A DNA stretch of 64,000 nucleotides from Arthrobacter sp. D5-1 (GTDB lineage Bacteria; Actinomycetota; Actinomycetes; Actinomycetales; Micrococcaceae), in the NCBI RefSeq assembly GCF_017357425.1, contig NZ_CP014571.1:3162001-3226000 (forward strand), in the 5' to 3' direction. The notes beneath the pieces were generated by a model, which saw only the letters and a program-made list of their open reading frames with translations, ran no database searches and was not told where the DNA came from. Within the stretch, counting starts at the first letter, position 1. Each line of letters begins with the position of its first letter. Below, in pieces: positions 17,790 to 28,900 of the stretch. Position numbers and translations under genes: made by a program.

Positions 17790-19921
17790 CAGAGCTCGGT
17801 GCTCTCGGTCAAGACCGCCAGGACCGCTTCGCCGTAGCGTTCGAGTTTGGACGGCCCAATTCCTGCCAAACCGGCCAACTCCTCCAATGACGATGGCTTG
17901 GCCTCGGCGATGGCAGTGAGAGTTGCATCAGTGAAAACAACATAGGCAGGGACATCGGCGGACTTCGCTTCATCCTTGCGCCATTGCCTGAGCGCATCAA
18001 AGGTTTGTTCCTCATAGGACGGCGGGCACTGGTTGCAACGTCCCACCTTGCGTTCGGCACCGCTGGCGAGCATGGTTCCGCACACCCTGCACGACGCCGG
18101 TGCGGCGGCTTTCCGGCGAGTGGGACCTGTCTTGCTGCGGGCGTTTGCGGACGCCACTGAGTTGGGGCGAAGTCCGTCAAGGAACCTCGATGGCTTGCGG
18201 TTGGCACGGCCGCCCGGTGTGCGGGCCGTTGACCAGGACAAGTTCAGATGTTCCCGTGCCCGGGTGATACCGACGTAGAGCAGTCGTCGCTCCTCATCAA
18301 CGTCTTCCGGGGTGTCTGCGAAGGAGATGGGCATAAGTCCTTCGCTCAGGCCCACCAGGAACACGGCATCCCATTCCAGTCCCTTGGCGGCGTGAAGGGA
18401 AGCAAGGGTGACCCCTTGGACGGTGGGTGCGTGCTGGGCTACCGAGCGTTCCTGGAGTTCGTTGACGAATTCGGCCAGCGTGAAAGCCTCGCCACGGCTG
18501 ACGGCCAGTTCATCTGCCAAAGCGACCAATGCTGCCAAGGATTCCCATCGTTCACGGAGCGCACCCCCGTTGTGCGGCGCGGCGTCGGTATAACCGAGCG
18601 ACGCGACGATGTCCCGAACGATCTGCCCCAGCGGCTCCTGCGGCCCCTCGGCGACGGCCCGGGTTGCGGCGCGCAGTTGGAGGATGGCGTCGCGGACTTC
18701 CTTGCGTGCGAAGAATCGCTCTCCGCCACGAAGCTGGTATCCGATGCCGGCTGAAGCGAGTGCTTGTTCATACGCTTCGGACTGGCCGTTTGTGCGGAAC
18801 AGAATCGCGATCTCGCTGGCCTTAATTCCGGTATCAAGCAGTTCCTGGATCCGGCCGGCCACCACTGCAGCCTCAGCCTCGTCATCCGGGCATTCCATGA
18901 AGCGCGGTTCGGGACCGGCCGGCCTCTGGGCCACAAGTTTAAGCGGCGGCGCCCAGGCAGCATCCGCGACGGGCCCACCGCTTCGCCGGGACCCGAGGAG
19001 GTCGTTGGCCAACTTCACCACTTGCGGGGTGGACCGGTAGTCGCGGATCAGCTTAACGACAGTAGCGTCCGGGAATTGCGCTTTGAACCCCAACAGGTGC
19101 TTGGGTGAGGCACCCGTGAAGGAGTAGATAGTCTGGCTGGCATCGCCCACCACGCATAACTCGTTCCGGCCTCCGAGCCACAGGTCCAGGAGTCGCTGTT
19201 GCAGCGGGGAGACGTCCTGGTATTCGTCCACTACGAAGTGGCGGTACTGTTCCCGGACCGTTGCCGCCACTTTTGGATCCTCTTGGAGGATACCTACTGT
19301 GATCAGGAGGACGTCTTCGAAGTCGATGACGTTCCGGTCAGTCTTGATGTCCTCGTATGCCTGGAAAACCCTGGATACCGCCGTCAGGTCAAAACCGCCG
19401 GGCGTTCCGCGGTCCTGGGCGTTTTCAAGGTAGTTGGCGGGAGTGAGCATGGACACTTTGGCCCACTCGATTTCTGCGGCCAGATCCCTGATGGTTGCGC
19501 GGTCGGTGCTGAGCCGAAGCCTGCGGGAAGCCTCCGCGATCATATTGGCCTTGTGGTCCAACAGATTCGGCAACGTACCGCCGATGGCCTGGGGCCAGAA
19601 GAACTGCAACTGCCTCAGGGCGGCTGCGTGGAACGTGCGGGCTTGGACATTCGCCACACCAAGGTCCCGAAGCCTGCTGCGCATCTCCGCAGCGGCACGC
19701 GCTGTAAAAGTTACGGCGAGCAACCGCTGCGGACTGTAAACGCCGGAGTGGACCCCGTACGCGATGCGGTGGGTGATGGCACGCGTCTTACCTGTGCCCG
19801 CTCCCGCGAGAACGCACAGGGGCCCCGTCAAGGTACTTGCTACTTCGCGCTGTTCTTCATCCAAGCCACCGAGGATGCGTTCCTCCAGTGAACCACCGGC
19901 GTCGAAAACGTCTTCGGTCAC
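17789..19921 (-). CDS. uvrD2: ATP-dependent DNA helicase UvrD2 (SF1A with HRDC domain)
   Basis: About 710 residues. Walker A GAGTGKT is at about 40-46, then motif Ia TFTARAAAEM, Walker B VDEYQDVSPLQ, QTIYSFTGAS, motif V LASLHAAKGLEWD and motif VI YVGITRARE. A four-cysteine zinc motif (CRVC..CNQC, about 609-631) precedes a C-terminal HRDC domain. This is the architecture of mycobacterial UvrD2, a 3'-5' helicase for repair and replication. GTG at 19921 overlaps the nudC TGA as GTGA; a TTG eleven codons upstream is open but less likely. Confidence 0.94.
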   Translation of the reverse strand: MTEDVFDAGGSLEERILGGLDEEQREVASTLTGPLCVLAGAGTGKTRAITHRIAYGVHSGVYSPQRLLAVTFTARAAAEMRSRLRDLGVANVQARTFHAAALRQLQFFWPQAIGGTLPNLLDHKANMIAEASRRLRLSTDRATIRDLAAEIEWAKVSMLTPANYLENAQDRGTPGGFDLTAVSRVFQAYEDIKTDRNVIDFEDVLLITVGILQEDPKVAATVREQYRHFVVDEYQDVSPLQQRLLDLWLGGRNELCVVGDASQTIYSFTGASPKHLLGFKAQFPDATVVKLIRDYRSTPQVVKLANDLLGSRRSGGPVADAAWAPPLKLVAQRPAGPEPRFMECPDDEAEAAVVAGRIQELLDTGIKASEIAILFRTNGQSEAYEQALASAGIGYQLRGGERFFARKEVRDAILQLRAATRAVAEGPQEPLGQIVRDIVASLGYTDAAPHNGGALRERWESLAALVALADELAVSRGEAFTLAEFVNELQERSVAQHAPTVQGVTLASLHAAKGLEWDAVFLVGLSEGLMPISFADTPEDVDEERRLLYVGITRAREHLNLSWSTARTPGGRANRKPSRFLDGLRPNSVASANARSKTGPTRRKAAAPASCRVCGTMLASGAERKVGRCNQCPPSYEEQTFDALRQWRKDEAKSADVPAYVVFTDATLTAIAEAKPSSLEELAGLAGIGPSKLERYGEAVLAVLTESTEL

Positions 19922-20907
19922 GGCTGGAGGTCTTCGATAATGCCGCCATACCAATGTTCAATCAGTGAACGCGCAATGGAGAGGCGCGAGGAAATGGTGA
20001 TCTCTCCGCTGGAAACGGCTGCCTGCAGCTCTTCACGGCTGAACCAGCGCGCCCTGGTGACTTCAATGCCATCCGGCCGGGCCACCGAGTCTTCAGTGGT
20101 GGCGGTGAAGCCCAGCATCAGCGATGCGGGAAATGGCCAGGACTGTGAACCGAGGTATTGGCATGCCGACACGCGCACACCTACTTCTTCCCCGATTTCC
20201 CGGACAACCGCCTGCTCCAGCGATTCTCCAGGTTCCACGAAGCCCGCGAGCGTCGAGTAATTCCTGGCGTCTGTGGGGCCCCCACCGCCTAGGAGAAGGC
20301 GGCCGTCCGGACCCACTACCGTGACAATAATCGCGGGATCCGTCCGGGGGTAATGCTCTGAATTGTCCTTGGGGCACCGACGTACCCATCCGCCGGCCTC
20401 GATGTCCGTGGGATGGCCACATTGCGGGCAGTGCGTGTGCGTCGCGTGCCAGTTGGAGATTGCGCTGGCCTCGATGAACAGCGCAGTATCGCTGGCGTCC
20501 AATCGGCCGGCGACTTCCCTGAAACCCGCCCATTGGGCATCCGCGGGCACCGTAGCGGTGCCCGGCACCGGTGGTTCCGCCACCGTGAACAACAGGACAG
20601 GCGTTCCTTCAGGCAAGGAAGACGATTCCAACGTGATGCCCAGGTAAACAGCCGCGGTGGAACCGGGATTTGCTCCCTTGAGGGCATTCCACAGGGACGT
20701 GGCGTCCCCGAACCACAGTCCATCAGCGGTCACGAGTGCCTTGCGCTGGGAAATAACCATGGCTTGGGCCGCCCCGGAAGCCAGGAGGTCCTCCACCATG
20801 CCGGGCTTAACCCGGACCCCGGAGCCACGATCCACCATGGCAGGGCGCACTGGAAGAACGGTCTCCATCAGGTGGTTGGCCAGCGCCGGTGACTCCGTAT
20901 AGCTCAT
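19918..20907 (-). CDS. nudC: NAD(H) pyrophosphatase NudC (RNA deNADding Nudix enzyme)
   Basis: A 329-residue NudC. A zinc ribbon CPQCGH..CPKDNSEHYPRTDPAIIV precedes the Nudix box GFVEPGESLEQAV..EIGEEVG (about 221-243), which is followed by SQSWPFPASLMLGF, the NudC-specific SQPWPFPxS motif in variant form. It hydrolyses NADH and removes NAD caps from RNA. ATG at 20907. The gene overlaps uvrD2 by four bases, the same nudC-uvrD2 pairing as in mycobacteria (Rv3199c-Rv3198c). Divergent from the phosphotransferase gene. Confidence 0.95.
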   Translation of the reverse strand: MSYTESPALANHLMETVLPVRPAMVDRGSGVRVKPGMVEDLLASGAAQAMVISQRKALVTADGLWFGDATSLWNALKGANPGSTAAVYLGITLESSSLPEGTPVLLFTVAEPPVPGTATVPADAQWAGFREVAGRLDASDTALFIEASAISNWHATHTHCPQCGHPTDIEAGGWVRRCPKDNSEHYPRTDPAIIVTVVGPDGRLLLGGGGPTDARNYSTLAGFVEPGESLEQAVVREIGEEVGVRVSACQYLGSQSWPFPASLMLGFTATTEDSVARPDGIEVTRARWFSREELQAAVSSGEITISSRLSIARSLIEHWYGGIIEDLQP

Positions 20908-21042
20908 GTATCTACCGTACTGATTCGTACCGACAAATAACATTTGGGAGGGTCCCCCCTTGTGGATGCACCCCGCCGGGCGTCCATCGCCTGCAAAAAT
21001 GCCCTGTTTTACGGCGGATCTGAAGACTCGCCGCACTGCATC

Positions 21043-22362
21043 ATGGCCACAGGCCCCACTCAATCTACCGTTGAGAAGGTGAGAAGAACACCGCTCGAAC
21101 TGGCCGCTATAGCAACCGCGGCGGTGCCTGGCCTGGCGCCGACGGCTACAGCCTTTTCCCCCGACGACGACGCCGACTTCGACTCGGCGTTGCTGCTCGA
21201 CGCGGATGGCAAACGCTGGCGCGTCCGTTCACCGCGCCATCCGGAGGCCAGCACCCGGCTGGAAACCGAATTCATGGTGCTGCGCGCCTTCGCTCCGTCC
21301 ATTCGCGCAGAGTTGCCCTTCCACGTGCCAACCATTGCCGGCACTGTGCGCCAGGGCGACCTCACCACTTTTGTCTACACCCACCTGCACGGTGCGATGC
21401 TCTCCATTGACGAGCTATCTGCCGGCAGTCCCGCCCTTGCCAGGGAGATCGGCTCAGCGCTGGCTGCCATCCATGACCTCCCGTTGACCTTGGTGACCAA
21501 CGCGGACCTGCCCAGCTACTCTGCCAACGAGTTCCGGCAGCGGAAGCTCAATGAACTGGACCAGGCGGCAACCACTGGCAAGATTCCTGCCACCCTGCTC
21601 CGGCGCTGGGGGCACGCCCTGGAAGACGTTGCACTGTGGCGGTTCAATACCTCGGTGGTCCACGGTGACCTCCACGAAGACAACCTCATGGTGCAGGATG
21701 ACTCCGTGACTGCCCTGACGGGGTGGACCGATCTCCGGATTGGTGATCCCGCCGACGACTTCGCATGGCTGGTGGCATCTAACGAAGCGTCGTTCGTTGA
21801 GGCCGTCCTGAACCACTACACCCAGGCACGCCGTGAGAAGCCCGACGTTCATTTGCTCCGGCGGGCAGCTTTGTTGGCCGAATTCGCCTTGGCCCAGTAC
21901 CTGGTCAAGGCTATGGCTGCCGGGCACCAGAGCATGACGGCGGAGGCAGAGTCAATGCTTCAGACACTCTCCGCTGACATTGACGAGCAAGCGCGGCGTG
22001 ACGAAGAAGCAGCGCAGGCCGCCGAGAATGAGGCCGCTGAAATCCTGGCTGCCGATGCGCAGGCTGCCGCCACTTCAGCAGGCCAAAACCCTCCCGTCAG
22101 TGTCGTAGCGATTCCCAACGCCGAACCAACGGTTACGGTGGCAGCCATCCCCGGGACGTCTGCCACGTCCCCGGAGCGGTCTCTGGAGTCGGCGCAGGCG
22201 GGAACAACTGCCCCGGGATCAACTGCCGACGCAGAGGAAACGGAGAAGCCCGTCCAGGCCGGGGGCGGCGATTCCAACGGCACCAACGATCCGGACGACA
22301 CATCCACTGCCGCCATCAGCGTGGTCAAGGTGACGCCGCTCCATACAGCAAACCGGTCCTAG
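21043..22362 (+). CDS. APH-fold phosphotransferase homologue lacking the DFG-equivalent Asp
   Basis: A 439-residue protein. The first 310 residues match the aminoglycoside/macrolide phosphotransferase fold. The catalytic loop HGDLHEDN is intact (207-214). The following segment reads VTALTGWTDLRIGDPADDFAWL, where active family members have V-I-D-W; the Mg-binding Asp is replaced by Gly at about 227. The last 120 residues are a low-complexity Ala/Thr/Pro/Glu tail. ATG at 21043 is the assumed start; GTG at 21079 is possible. It occupies the gap between adnB and nudC, where mycobacteria carry a potassium-channel gene (Rv3200c). Substrate unknown; possibly a non-catalytic homologue. Confidence 0.8.
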   Translation: MATGPTQSTVEKVRRTPLELAAIATAAVPGLAPTATAFSPDDDADFDSALLLDADGKRWRVRSPRHPEASTRLETEFMVLRAFAPSIRAELPFHVPTIAGTVRQGDLTTFVYTHLHGAMLSIDELSAGSPALAREIGSALAAIHDLPLTLVTNADLPSYSANEFRQRKLNELDQAATTGKIPATLLRRWGHALEDVALWRFNTSVVHGDLHEDNLMVQDDSVTALTGWTDLRIGDPADDFAWLVASNEASFVEAVLNHYTQARREKPDVHLLRRAALLAEFALAQYLVKAMAAGHQSMTAEAESMLQTLSADIDEQARRDEEAAQAAENEAAEILAADAQAAATSAGQNPPVSVVAIPNAEPTVTVAAIPGTSATSPERSLESAQAGTTAPGSTADAEETEKPVQAGGGDSNGTNDPDDTSTAAISVVKVTPLHTANRS

Positions 22363-22390
22363 CACCAATTGGCCCCAGCACCGGTCGGCC

Positions 22391-25300
22391 CTAGCGTCCT
22401 TGGCCGCCGGCTTCCAACGCCTTGGCAACGATTTGTTCCAGTTCGTCGGCGGTTCCCAGATCGTGTGGCCGGACCACTGAGTCATCCGCCACGTAATAGA
22501 ACGCCGCGCTGACCTCTTCCAGGGGCACACCCTTGAGCCTGGCCCAGGCCAACCGGTAAACGGCCAACTGCACGGCACGTGTTGCCAACTGTTTACCCGC
22601 TGGTCGTCGGCCGGTTTTCCAGTCGATCAACTGCCAGCGGCCGTCCGCGTCGCGGAAGACGGCATCGATGCGTCCCCGGACTACGACGTCGCCAATCCGT
22701 GTCTCCACCGGCACCTCGACGAAGGCAGGCGCGCGTTGGGCCCACTCGGACTTTTTGAACGCCGCCACCATCTCGTCCAAGCCGTATGCCTCGTCGATGT
22801 GCGAATCCGAACCCGGAGCCTCATCGAGGTCAAGCATGCCCGTCGTCCCGAAGTACTCTTCAACCCACGCATGGAAGGCCGTGCCTTTACGCGCCGAAAT
22901 ACCCGGTTCGCGTGGCACCGGCCTGCGGAGCTGCGAAAGCACAGCAGCCGGGTCCGCGCCAAGATCCACGAAGAGTGAGGCAGAGATGTGGCTCGGGAGA
23001 TGGACATCCTGGGTGGTCTTGCGTTGCTGTTGACGGTCAAGGAGCAGGTCCGCCTCCTGGGCCCATTTCGCCGCCGGGCCCGTGAGCTCAGGGGCCGGAG
23101 TTTGGTACGGTGCGCCGGCGATGAACGCGCGGACGTTGGCCGCGGCCTGGTCCATGGCTAGCCTGCGTCCAGGAGCCAGCCTAAGACGGGCGCCAGTCCT
23201 GGGATCAGACGGACCTTCCAGGGGATCGTAAGGGAACCCGGCAACTTCAAGGGTGGTGGTCAGTGGGCTTTCCTCCGGGAGTGTTTCCTCAGCCACGGAT
23301 TCGGGATGAACCACCGCTGAGCCTGTCCGGCCTGCAGGCATCCCAGTACCGTCGCCTGTGGCAACACCCGGAACTCCAGCAAGAGGCGCCAAGTCGGAGA
23401 GAAAGGCGGACATACCGGCCATTCCGGAGCGCGAACCGTTCCAGGCAGCACTGGACGCCCATAAGACGAACTTTGCCCGGGTGTAGGCCACATAGGCCAG
23501 CCGCCGCTCCTCGGCCTCACCGTGATGCTGGACCTCGGCCTTGAAAACCTTCTCCGCGTCCAGCCACCCCTTTTGGTCTGGCTGGTCCAGGTCCCACTGG
23601 GGAAGGTCGGCGCGGTCGCCACGCAACGGCCAAGGCAGCGCCGCAGCCCCACTGCTCCATCGTGAATCCCTGGTGCTGGGGAATGATCCGGCATTGAGGC
23701 CAGGGACGAAGACGACATCCCACTCCAGCCCCTTCGAGGCGTGAACCGTCAGCAACTGCACAGCTTCCCGGTTGGTCTCCACAGTGGCCAGATCCAATCC
23801 GCCTTCTTCGGAGGCCGCTGCCTCCAACCACGACAAGAAGGCCAGCAGATCAATCCGTTGGGACGTCTGCAGGAATCCGGCCGCGGCATCCTGGAACGCA
23901 TCAAGGTTCCGGCGGGCCTGGTGGATGCTGATTCCAGGCTTGGCGGCCACCTCGATATCCAGGAGCATGGCGCGTTCAACCTCACCAAGGAGCGTGGTGA
24001 GATCATCCCCGATGTAGCTCCGGAGGGAACGAAGTTCCGAGGCAAGGCGGGTCAGTCGTTCCAGGGCAGCGGGACTAAGGGTGCGACCATGCCCCGACGT
24101 CCAGCCGGGCTTGGGTAGGAAATCAAGGGCCTCCACCAGGCTGGAGGCATCGGTAATGTCACTTTCAACCACCACTGCGGCCGGTTCCTCGTTGTCATCC
24201 ATGGGTTCGGAAGCGGTGCCCGGATTTGCCCGGCGGCGAGCCAGGAAACGCGACCAGTCGTTGAACGCCATCAAGTCTGCCGGGCCAATACGCCATCGCG
24301 CCCCGGCCAGCAGCCTCATCAGGGCATCGGAACGCCCGGGATCAGCCAACACCCGCAAGGTGGCCACCAGATCCACGATTTCCGGGGTGTCCAACAGGCC
24401 GCCAAGACCCACGATCTCGTAGGCGATTCCCTGCAGCTCGAATTCCCGGCGGAGGCATTCCATCTGCGCCCGCCTCCGGCACAGGACAGCCATGGTCGGT
24501 TTGACCGGCGTCCCGTCCTTCTCTTCCTCGAAGACTGTCCGTTTGTAGCGCCGGATATCACGGGCAATGACTGCAGCTTCGTCCTCATCGGTGCTGAAAC
24601 GACCGATTACCACACTTCCGTCCACGGCGGCCGGGCTCGGGGCCAGCGCCGGGACTGAGACATTCCCGGCTGTATCCCTGCCCCCTGCCGGGCCGTCCAT
24701 GGCCGCAGCCTTGTTCAACGGCGCGGCAATGGTGTTGGCTGCCTCAAGGATGTTCCTGCCATTCCGCCAAGCGGTGGTCAGGTATGAGGTCGGAGCCACT
24801 GAATACGTCTCTGCGCCGCCTATGGTGTCCGTGTACCGGACAGGGAACTCCTGGACAAAATGGAAGAGCTGCCCGGCAGAGGCACCCCTGAATCCATAAA
24901 TCGACTGGTTGGGGTCCCCTACGGCTGTCACTGCGTGACCTTGCCCGAAGAGGCGGGAGAAGAGCACCAACTGGGCATGGGAGGTGTCCTGGAATTCGTC
25001 CAGGAGTACCACCTTGTACCGTGCCCGCTCCGTGGACGCTGCGAGCGGGATGTCGCTGGCGATTCGGGCAGCAAGGGCCACGAGGTCCCCAAAATCAAGG
25101 ACTCCGCGTTGCCGCTTCGCTTCCTGGTAGCGCACCACCATGTCTGCCACGCTGGCGCGGGTCCGGAGCATGGCTGCCAATGATGCTGCTGCCTGGGTGG
25201 GGTTTTTGCTGGCACCAGCTACATAGGGAAGCTGCTCGAACGTCTCCACGCGCTCCAGCACCCAGTTGCGTACTGAACCCGGGTCCTGAAGGTGCTCGGC

Positions 25301-25924
25301 GCACTCCCCCGCCAACTGTATGACGGCGTTGACCAACGTGGACTTGGCCGCCGTGAAATGCTCGTAGTCGCCGTCGTAGGCCTCTACTACTTCGCTGGCC
25401 AGCTGCCAGGACTGTGCCCCACCCAGCAGGACGACATCGCGCTCAATGCCCAGCCGGAGCCCATAATCGGTCACAATGCCACTTGCATAGGAGTGGTAGG
25501 TGGAAACCTTCGGTTCGAGGTCGTCAGCCCCCAGGAGCCCTTCGGGGAACCCAATGCTGCCGTCATCCTCTGCCGCGATGCGCTGGAGGGTGGCCAGTTT
25601 GCTTCGGATCCGGCTGGCCAGTTCGCCGGCAGCTTTACGCGTGAACGTCACGCCAAGCACTTCCTCCGGACGGACCCACCCATTGGCAACGAGCCACACG
25701 ACCCTGTCCGCCATGGTGGCTGTCTTGCCGGAGCCAGCCCCGGCGATCACCAGCCGGGGTGACAGTGAAGAGGCAATGATGTCCGACTGTTCGGCAGTGG
25801 GCAGGTTCTTCTCGCCAAGGATGCCGGCCAGCTCAGACGGAGAGAACCGGGGTTCGGGAACATGTATGCCGTCACGGGTGCCGGGCAGGGCGCCGGCAAA
25901 TCCGTCCAGGAGCTCTGTTGTCAT
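22391..25924 (-). CDS. adnB: AdnB-type UvrD-like helicase/RecB-family nuclease subunit
   Basis: A protein of 1177 residues. It is an SF1A helicase with Walker A AGAGSGKT (about 63-70), TFTRKAAGEL, DEFQDTSH (about 307), QSIYGFRGAS, LLTVHASKGLEWD and AYTRAK, all canonical. It is fused to a C-terminal PD-(D/E)xK nuclease with GRIDAVF and LIDWKTGRR (about 1099). This is the motor-nuclease subunit of the actinobacterial AdnAB complex, which resects double-strand breaks. The ATG at 25924 overlaps the TGA of the upstream adnA (ATGA), so the subunits are translationally coupled. An in-frame extension upstream to 25978 lies inside adnA and is not favoured. Confidence 0.92.
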   Translation of the reverse strand: MTTELLDGFAGALPGTRDGIHVPEPRFSPSELAGILGEKNLPTAEQSDIIASSLSPRLVIAGAGSGKTATMADRVVWLVANGWVRPEEVLGVTFTRKAAGELASRIRSKLATLQRIAAEDDGSIGFPEGLLGADDLEPKVSTYHSYASGIVTDYGLRLGIERDVVLLGGAQSWQLASEVVEAYDGDYEHFTAAKSTLVNAVIQLAGECAEHLQDPGSVRNWVLERVETFEQLPYVAGASKNPTQAAASLAAMLRTRASVADMVVRYQEAKRQRGVLDFGDLVALAARIASDIPLAASTERARYKVVLLDEFQDTSHAQLVLFSRLFGQGHAVTAVGDPNQSIYGFRGASAGQLFHFVQEFPVRYTDTIGGAETYSVAPTSYLTTAWRNGRNILEAANTIAAPLNKAAAMDGPAGGRDTAGNVSVPALAPSPAAVDGSVVIGRFSTDEDEAAVIARDIRRYKRTVFEEEKDGTPVKPTMAVLCRRRAQMECLRREFELQGIAYEIVGLGGLLDTPEIVDLVATLRVLADPGRSDALMRLLAGARWRIGPADLMAFNDWSRFLARRRANPGTASEPMDDNEEPAAVVVESDITDASSLVEALDFLPKPGWTSGHGRTLSPAALERLTRLASELRSLRSYIGDDLTTLLGEVERAMLLDIEVAAKPGISIHQARRNLDAFQDAAAGFLQTSQRIDLLAFLSWLEAAASEEGGLDLATVETNREAVQLLTVHASKGLEWDVVFVPGLNAGSFPSTRDSRWSSGAAALPWPLRGDRADLPQWDLDQPDQKGWLDAEKVFKAEVQHHGEAEERRLAYVAYTRAKFVLWASSAAWNGSRSGMAGMSAFLSDLAPLAGVPGVATGDGTGMPAGRTGSAVVHPESVAEETLPEESPLTTTLEVAGFPYDPLEGPSDPRTGARLRLAPGRRLAMDQAAANVRAFIAGAPYQTPAPELTGPAAKWAQEADLLLDRQQQRKTTQDVHLPSHISASLFVDLGADPAAVLSQLRRPVPREPGISARKGTAFHAWVEEYFGTTGMLDLDEAPGSDSHIDEAYGLDEMVAAFKKSEWAQRAPAFVEVPVETRIGDVVVRGRIDAVFRDADGRWQLIDWKTGRRPAGKQLATRAVQLAVYRLAWARLKGVPLEEVSAAFYYVADDSVVRPHDLGTADELEQIVAKALEAGGQGR

Positions 25925-28900
25925 TCGGTGACCTGCTTTCCTCTGGCGCACAACGGGCAAACATCCGGGAGGCGGCACCCGTGGCCGCCATGCCCGCTCT
26001 TGCCGGGATCGTGCCGTGCTTCGAATGAGGCTCCTGCCATGAGCGCAGCAGCGTCGTTGACCAGCTCCTCCGCCCAGTTCACTGAAGGATCCAAGGGATC
26101 CTGCTGCTGCACTGCCGGCGTCTTCGCCTTGGTTCCAAGGTGGGCCAGCACCGCGCCGCCAGGTGCGAAACCACCAGCACCGGTGCGGGACCCGGCGTCG
26201 AGCGTTTCTTCGCCGGTTCCAGCGTCCCGGAAGGCACCTTTGAGCACCGCCGCCTGGTAAGCACCCAATTGCGGGTGCCTGGCAACTTCGGCCTTGCCCG
26301 GTTGACGCTTGCCGGTCTTGAGGTCCACCACCACAAGCCGGCCTTGCGAATCAACCTCCAGGCGGTCCACCTGGCCCCGGAGCACTGCCTGCCGGGTGGC
26401 AACCGCTTCGGGATCTGCCGGATCCGAGGCATCGAGGCTGACGTCGGGAAGCTCTACTTCGAAGTCGTGCTCTACGGCCAGCAGGCTCCTTCCCTCGCTG
26501 CGCATAATGAGGATGTACTGGGCCAATTTGCGCACCATCTGTTCTGCGCGTTGGAAATCGAGCTTCCCTTCCCAGTTATCCTTCATGCCCAAGGTTGGCC
26601 ACCGGCGGACGAGTTCAGCCACATATTCTGACCCCGAGGCCTCGGGCAGTTCCTGGGCAATGCTGTGGACCAACGTGCCAAGGCTTCGCGCAAAATCAGT
26701 GGCGGCCTCACCACCAGCGGCTTGGACGAACCAGTCCAGCGGTGACTTATGGACAGCTTCAACTTTGGAAGGTGAGACGGAGACTGTTCCCCCCGGAGGG
26801 ACAACAGGCCCGCTGGAACTCAGCGGTGCCAAACCCCACCATGTGTCCGGGTGGGCCCCCGGAACGGGTGGATCCGTGCTGGCAAGCCGGGCCAGTATCC
26901 GCGCTGCTTCCAGCCCTGTGGCGGCAACGTTGGCGGCGTCGGCAACGGACTCCTCCGACTGCGCGTGCTGCCTCAGCTCCGCGACAAGCGCCCTGAGTGT
27001 CATGGGGCGGTCCACGGGAGTGTAGTCGCGTTTGTACTGCCCGGACTCCAATGGTGCTACGTAGTCCAGGAACGCCGAGGGCTGGTCGTCTTCAGAGGAG
27101 ACGGCCGTGCAGATCAAGACTTCACGGGCCCGGGAAACCGCCGTTGAAAAGCTCCTGAGTTCGTCGTACCGAATATCGCGGAGTTTGCTCAGTGGTCCCC
27201 GCCGCACGGCGTAGTCCACTCCATGCTCCACGGCGTCGGCGTAGACGGTGCTGCCAAGCAATTCACCACGCAGGCGCGTATTCGGCCAGACGCCTTCCTG
27301 GAGTCCGGCGACTATCACCACTGGCCATTCCCGTCCCGCTGCGCTGGCGGGCGTCATGATCTCCACGCACGCCTCAAGCTGGGCTCGTGCCGCAAGAGTG
27401 TCCATGGGAAGTTCCTGGTTCAACAGATAGTCCAGGAACTGCTCGGGACCGGATCCGGGTAATTGGTCCACGAAGCGTTCGGCCGTATGGAACAGGGCCA
27501 TCATGGCGTCGAGGTCGCGATCCGCACGTGCGCCGGCGTTGCCACCCTCCAGCGCCATTTCCGCCCAGCGCGACGACAAACCGGTGGCCTGCCACAAAGC
27601 CCACAAGACTGACTCCGCATTGGCACCGGGCTCGGCAGCGGCCGTGGCACCCGCCGCGATCATGCGGGCAAGACGGCGGGCGGCGCTGCCTTCAATGCCC
27701 AATGACGCCAGCGCTCCGGGTTCAAGCAGCGCTTCCACCAGGAGGGCATCGCTGGACCTGCCGCCTCCACCCAGGAGTTCCTCGCGCCTGAGTGACTGCC
27801 TAAGCCTGCGCAATTCGATGGCAGTGGCTCCGCCGACGCGGGATGTCAACAGCGAAACAGCCATCTCCGGCGTCAACTTGGCCGGGTCCAGGACAACCGC
27901 GAAGGCCTCCAGAAGAGGACGCACAGCTACTTCGTCCCGGACGGCCGAGTCTGCCACTGGAACCCGCACCGGTATTCCCTGGCCACTAAGGTAGCGCTGC
28001 ATCTGTGAAATTTGTCCACCGTTCCGCACGATCACGGCGATGTCACTGAACTCCCGGTTCTCCCTCAGTTGGGCTTCCAGAATCCGCTGGGCTACGTAAC
28101 GCAGCTCATGCACAGCGGATGGCAGCACATGCCCTTCCACCCTGCCATCACGGGAAGGCGGCTCACCTGCATTGCCCGGACCTGGCAGTTGCTCAAGCCG
28201 CCTGGCCAGCTGACCGCCGGAACGCTGTGAAATACGTGCCGCGACGCGCGTCCAGGCCTCTGCTACCACGGGGAGGTGCCGGTGGGTGAACCACAAAGGA
28301 CGTTCAGTGACCGCGCCCTGGGTGCCTCCCAGCAGCGAAGGCAACTCGGCCACAAGGTCAGGACGGGCACCGCGGAAGCCCTGCACTACGGTATCCGGGG
28401 AGTAGGTGACCACGACGTCCTTGCCCTCCGATATATCGGCGAGGAGTTCAAAAATCGCAGGATTGGATTCCTGGGCGTCGTCCACGAGGATCAGCTGAAG
28501 GCGTTCACGTTCCGCGGCCAGGAATGCCGGCGAATCCTGGAAGATCTGGCGCGCCGTAGTGATGATTCCTGCGGGGTCAAAAGCCTCGGGCATGCGGAGG
28601 TCCAGAACGTCCCGGTATTCGCTGTACAGCTCGGCTGCGGCCATCCAATCGGGACGACCGCATTCGTAGGCGAGACCCACCAAATCCTCTGCGGTACGGC
28701 CGGACTCAATGATGCGGTCGAACAACTGGCGGATCTCGTGGCGGAAGCCCCGGGTGGGAAGGGCAGCACTGAGATCCTCCGGCCAGGGCAGCTGGAAACC
28801 CGGCCGCGCATGGCCTTCAAGGAGTTCTTTGATGATGAGGTCCTGCTCCGGACCTGAGAGGAGCTTTGGGGGCCTGGCCAGGGGTATGACGCCTTCGGCC

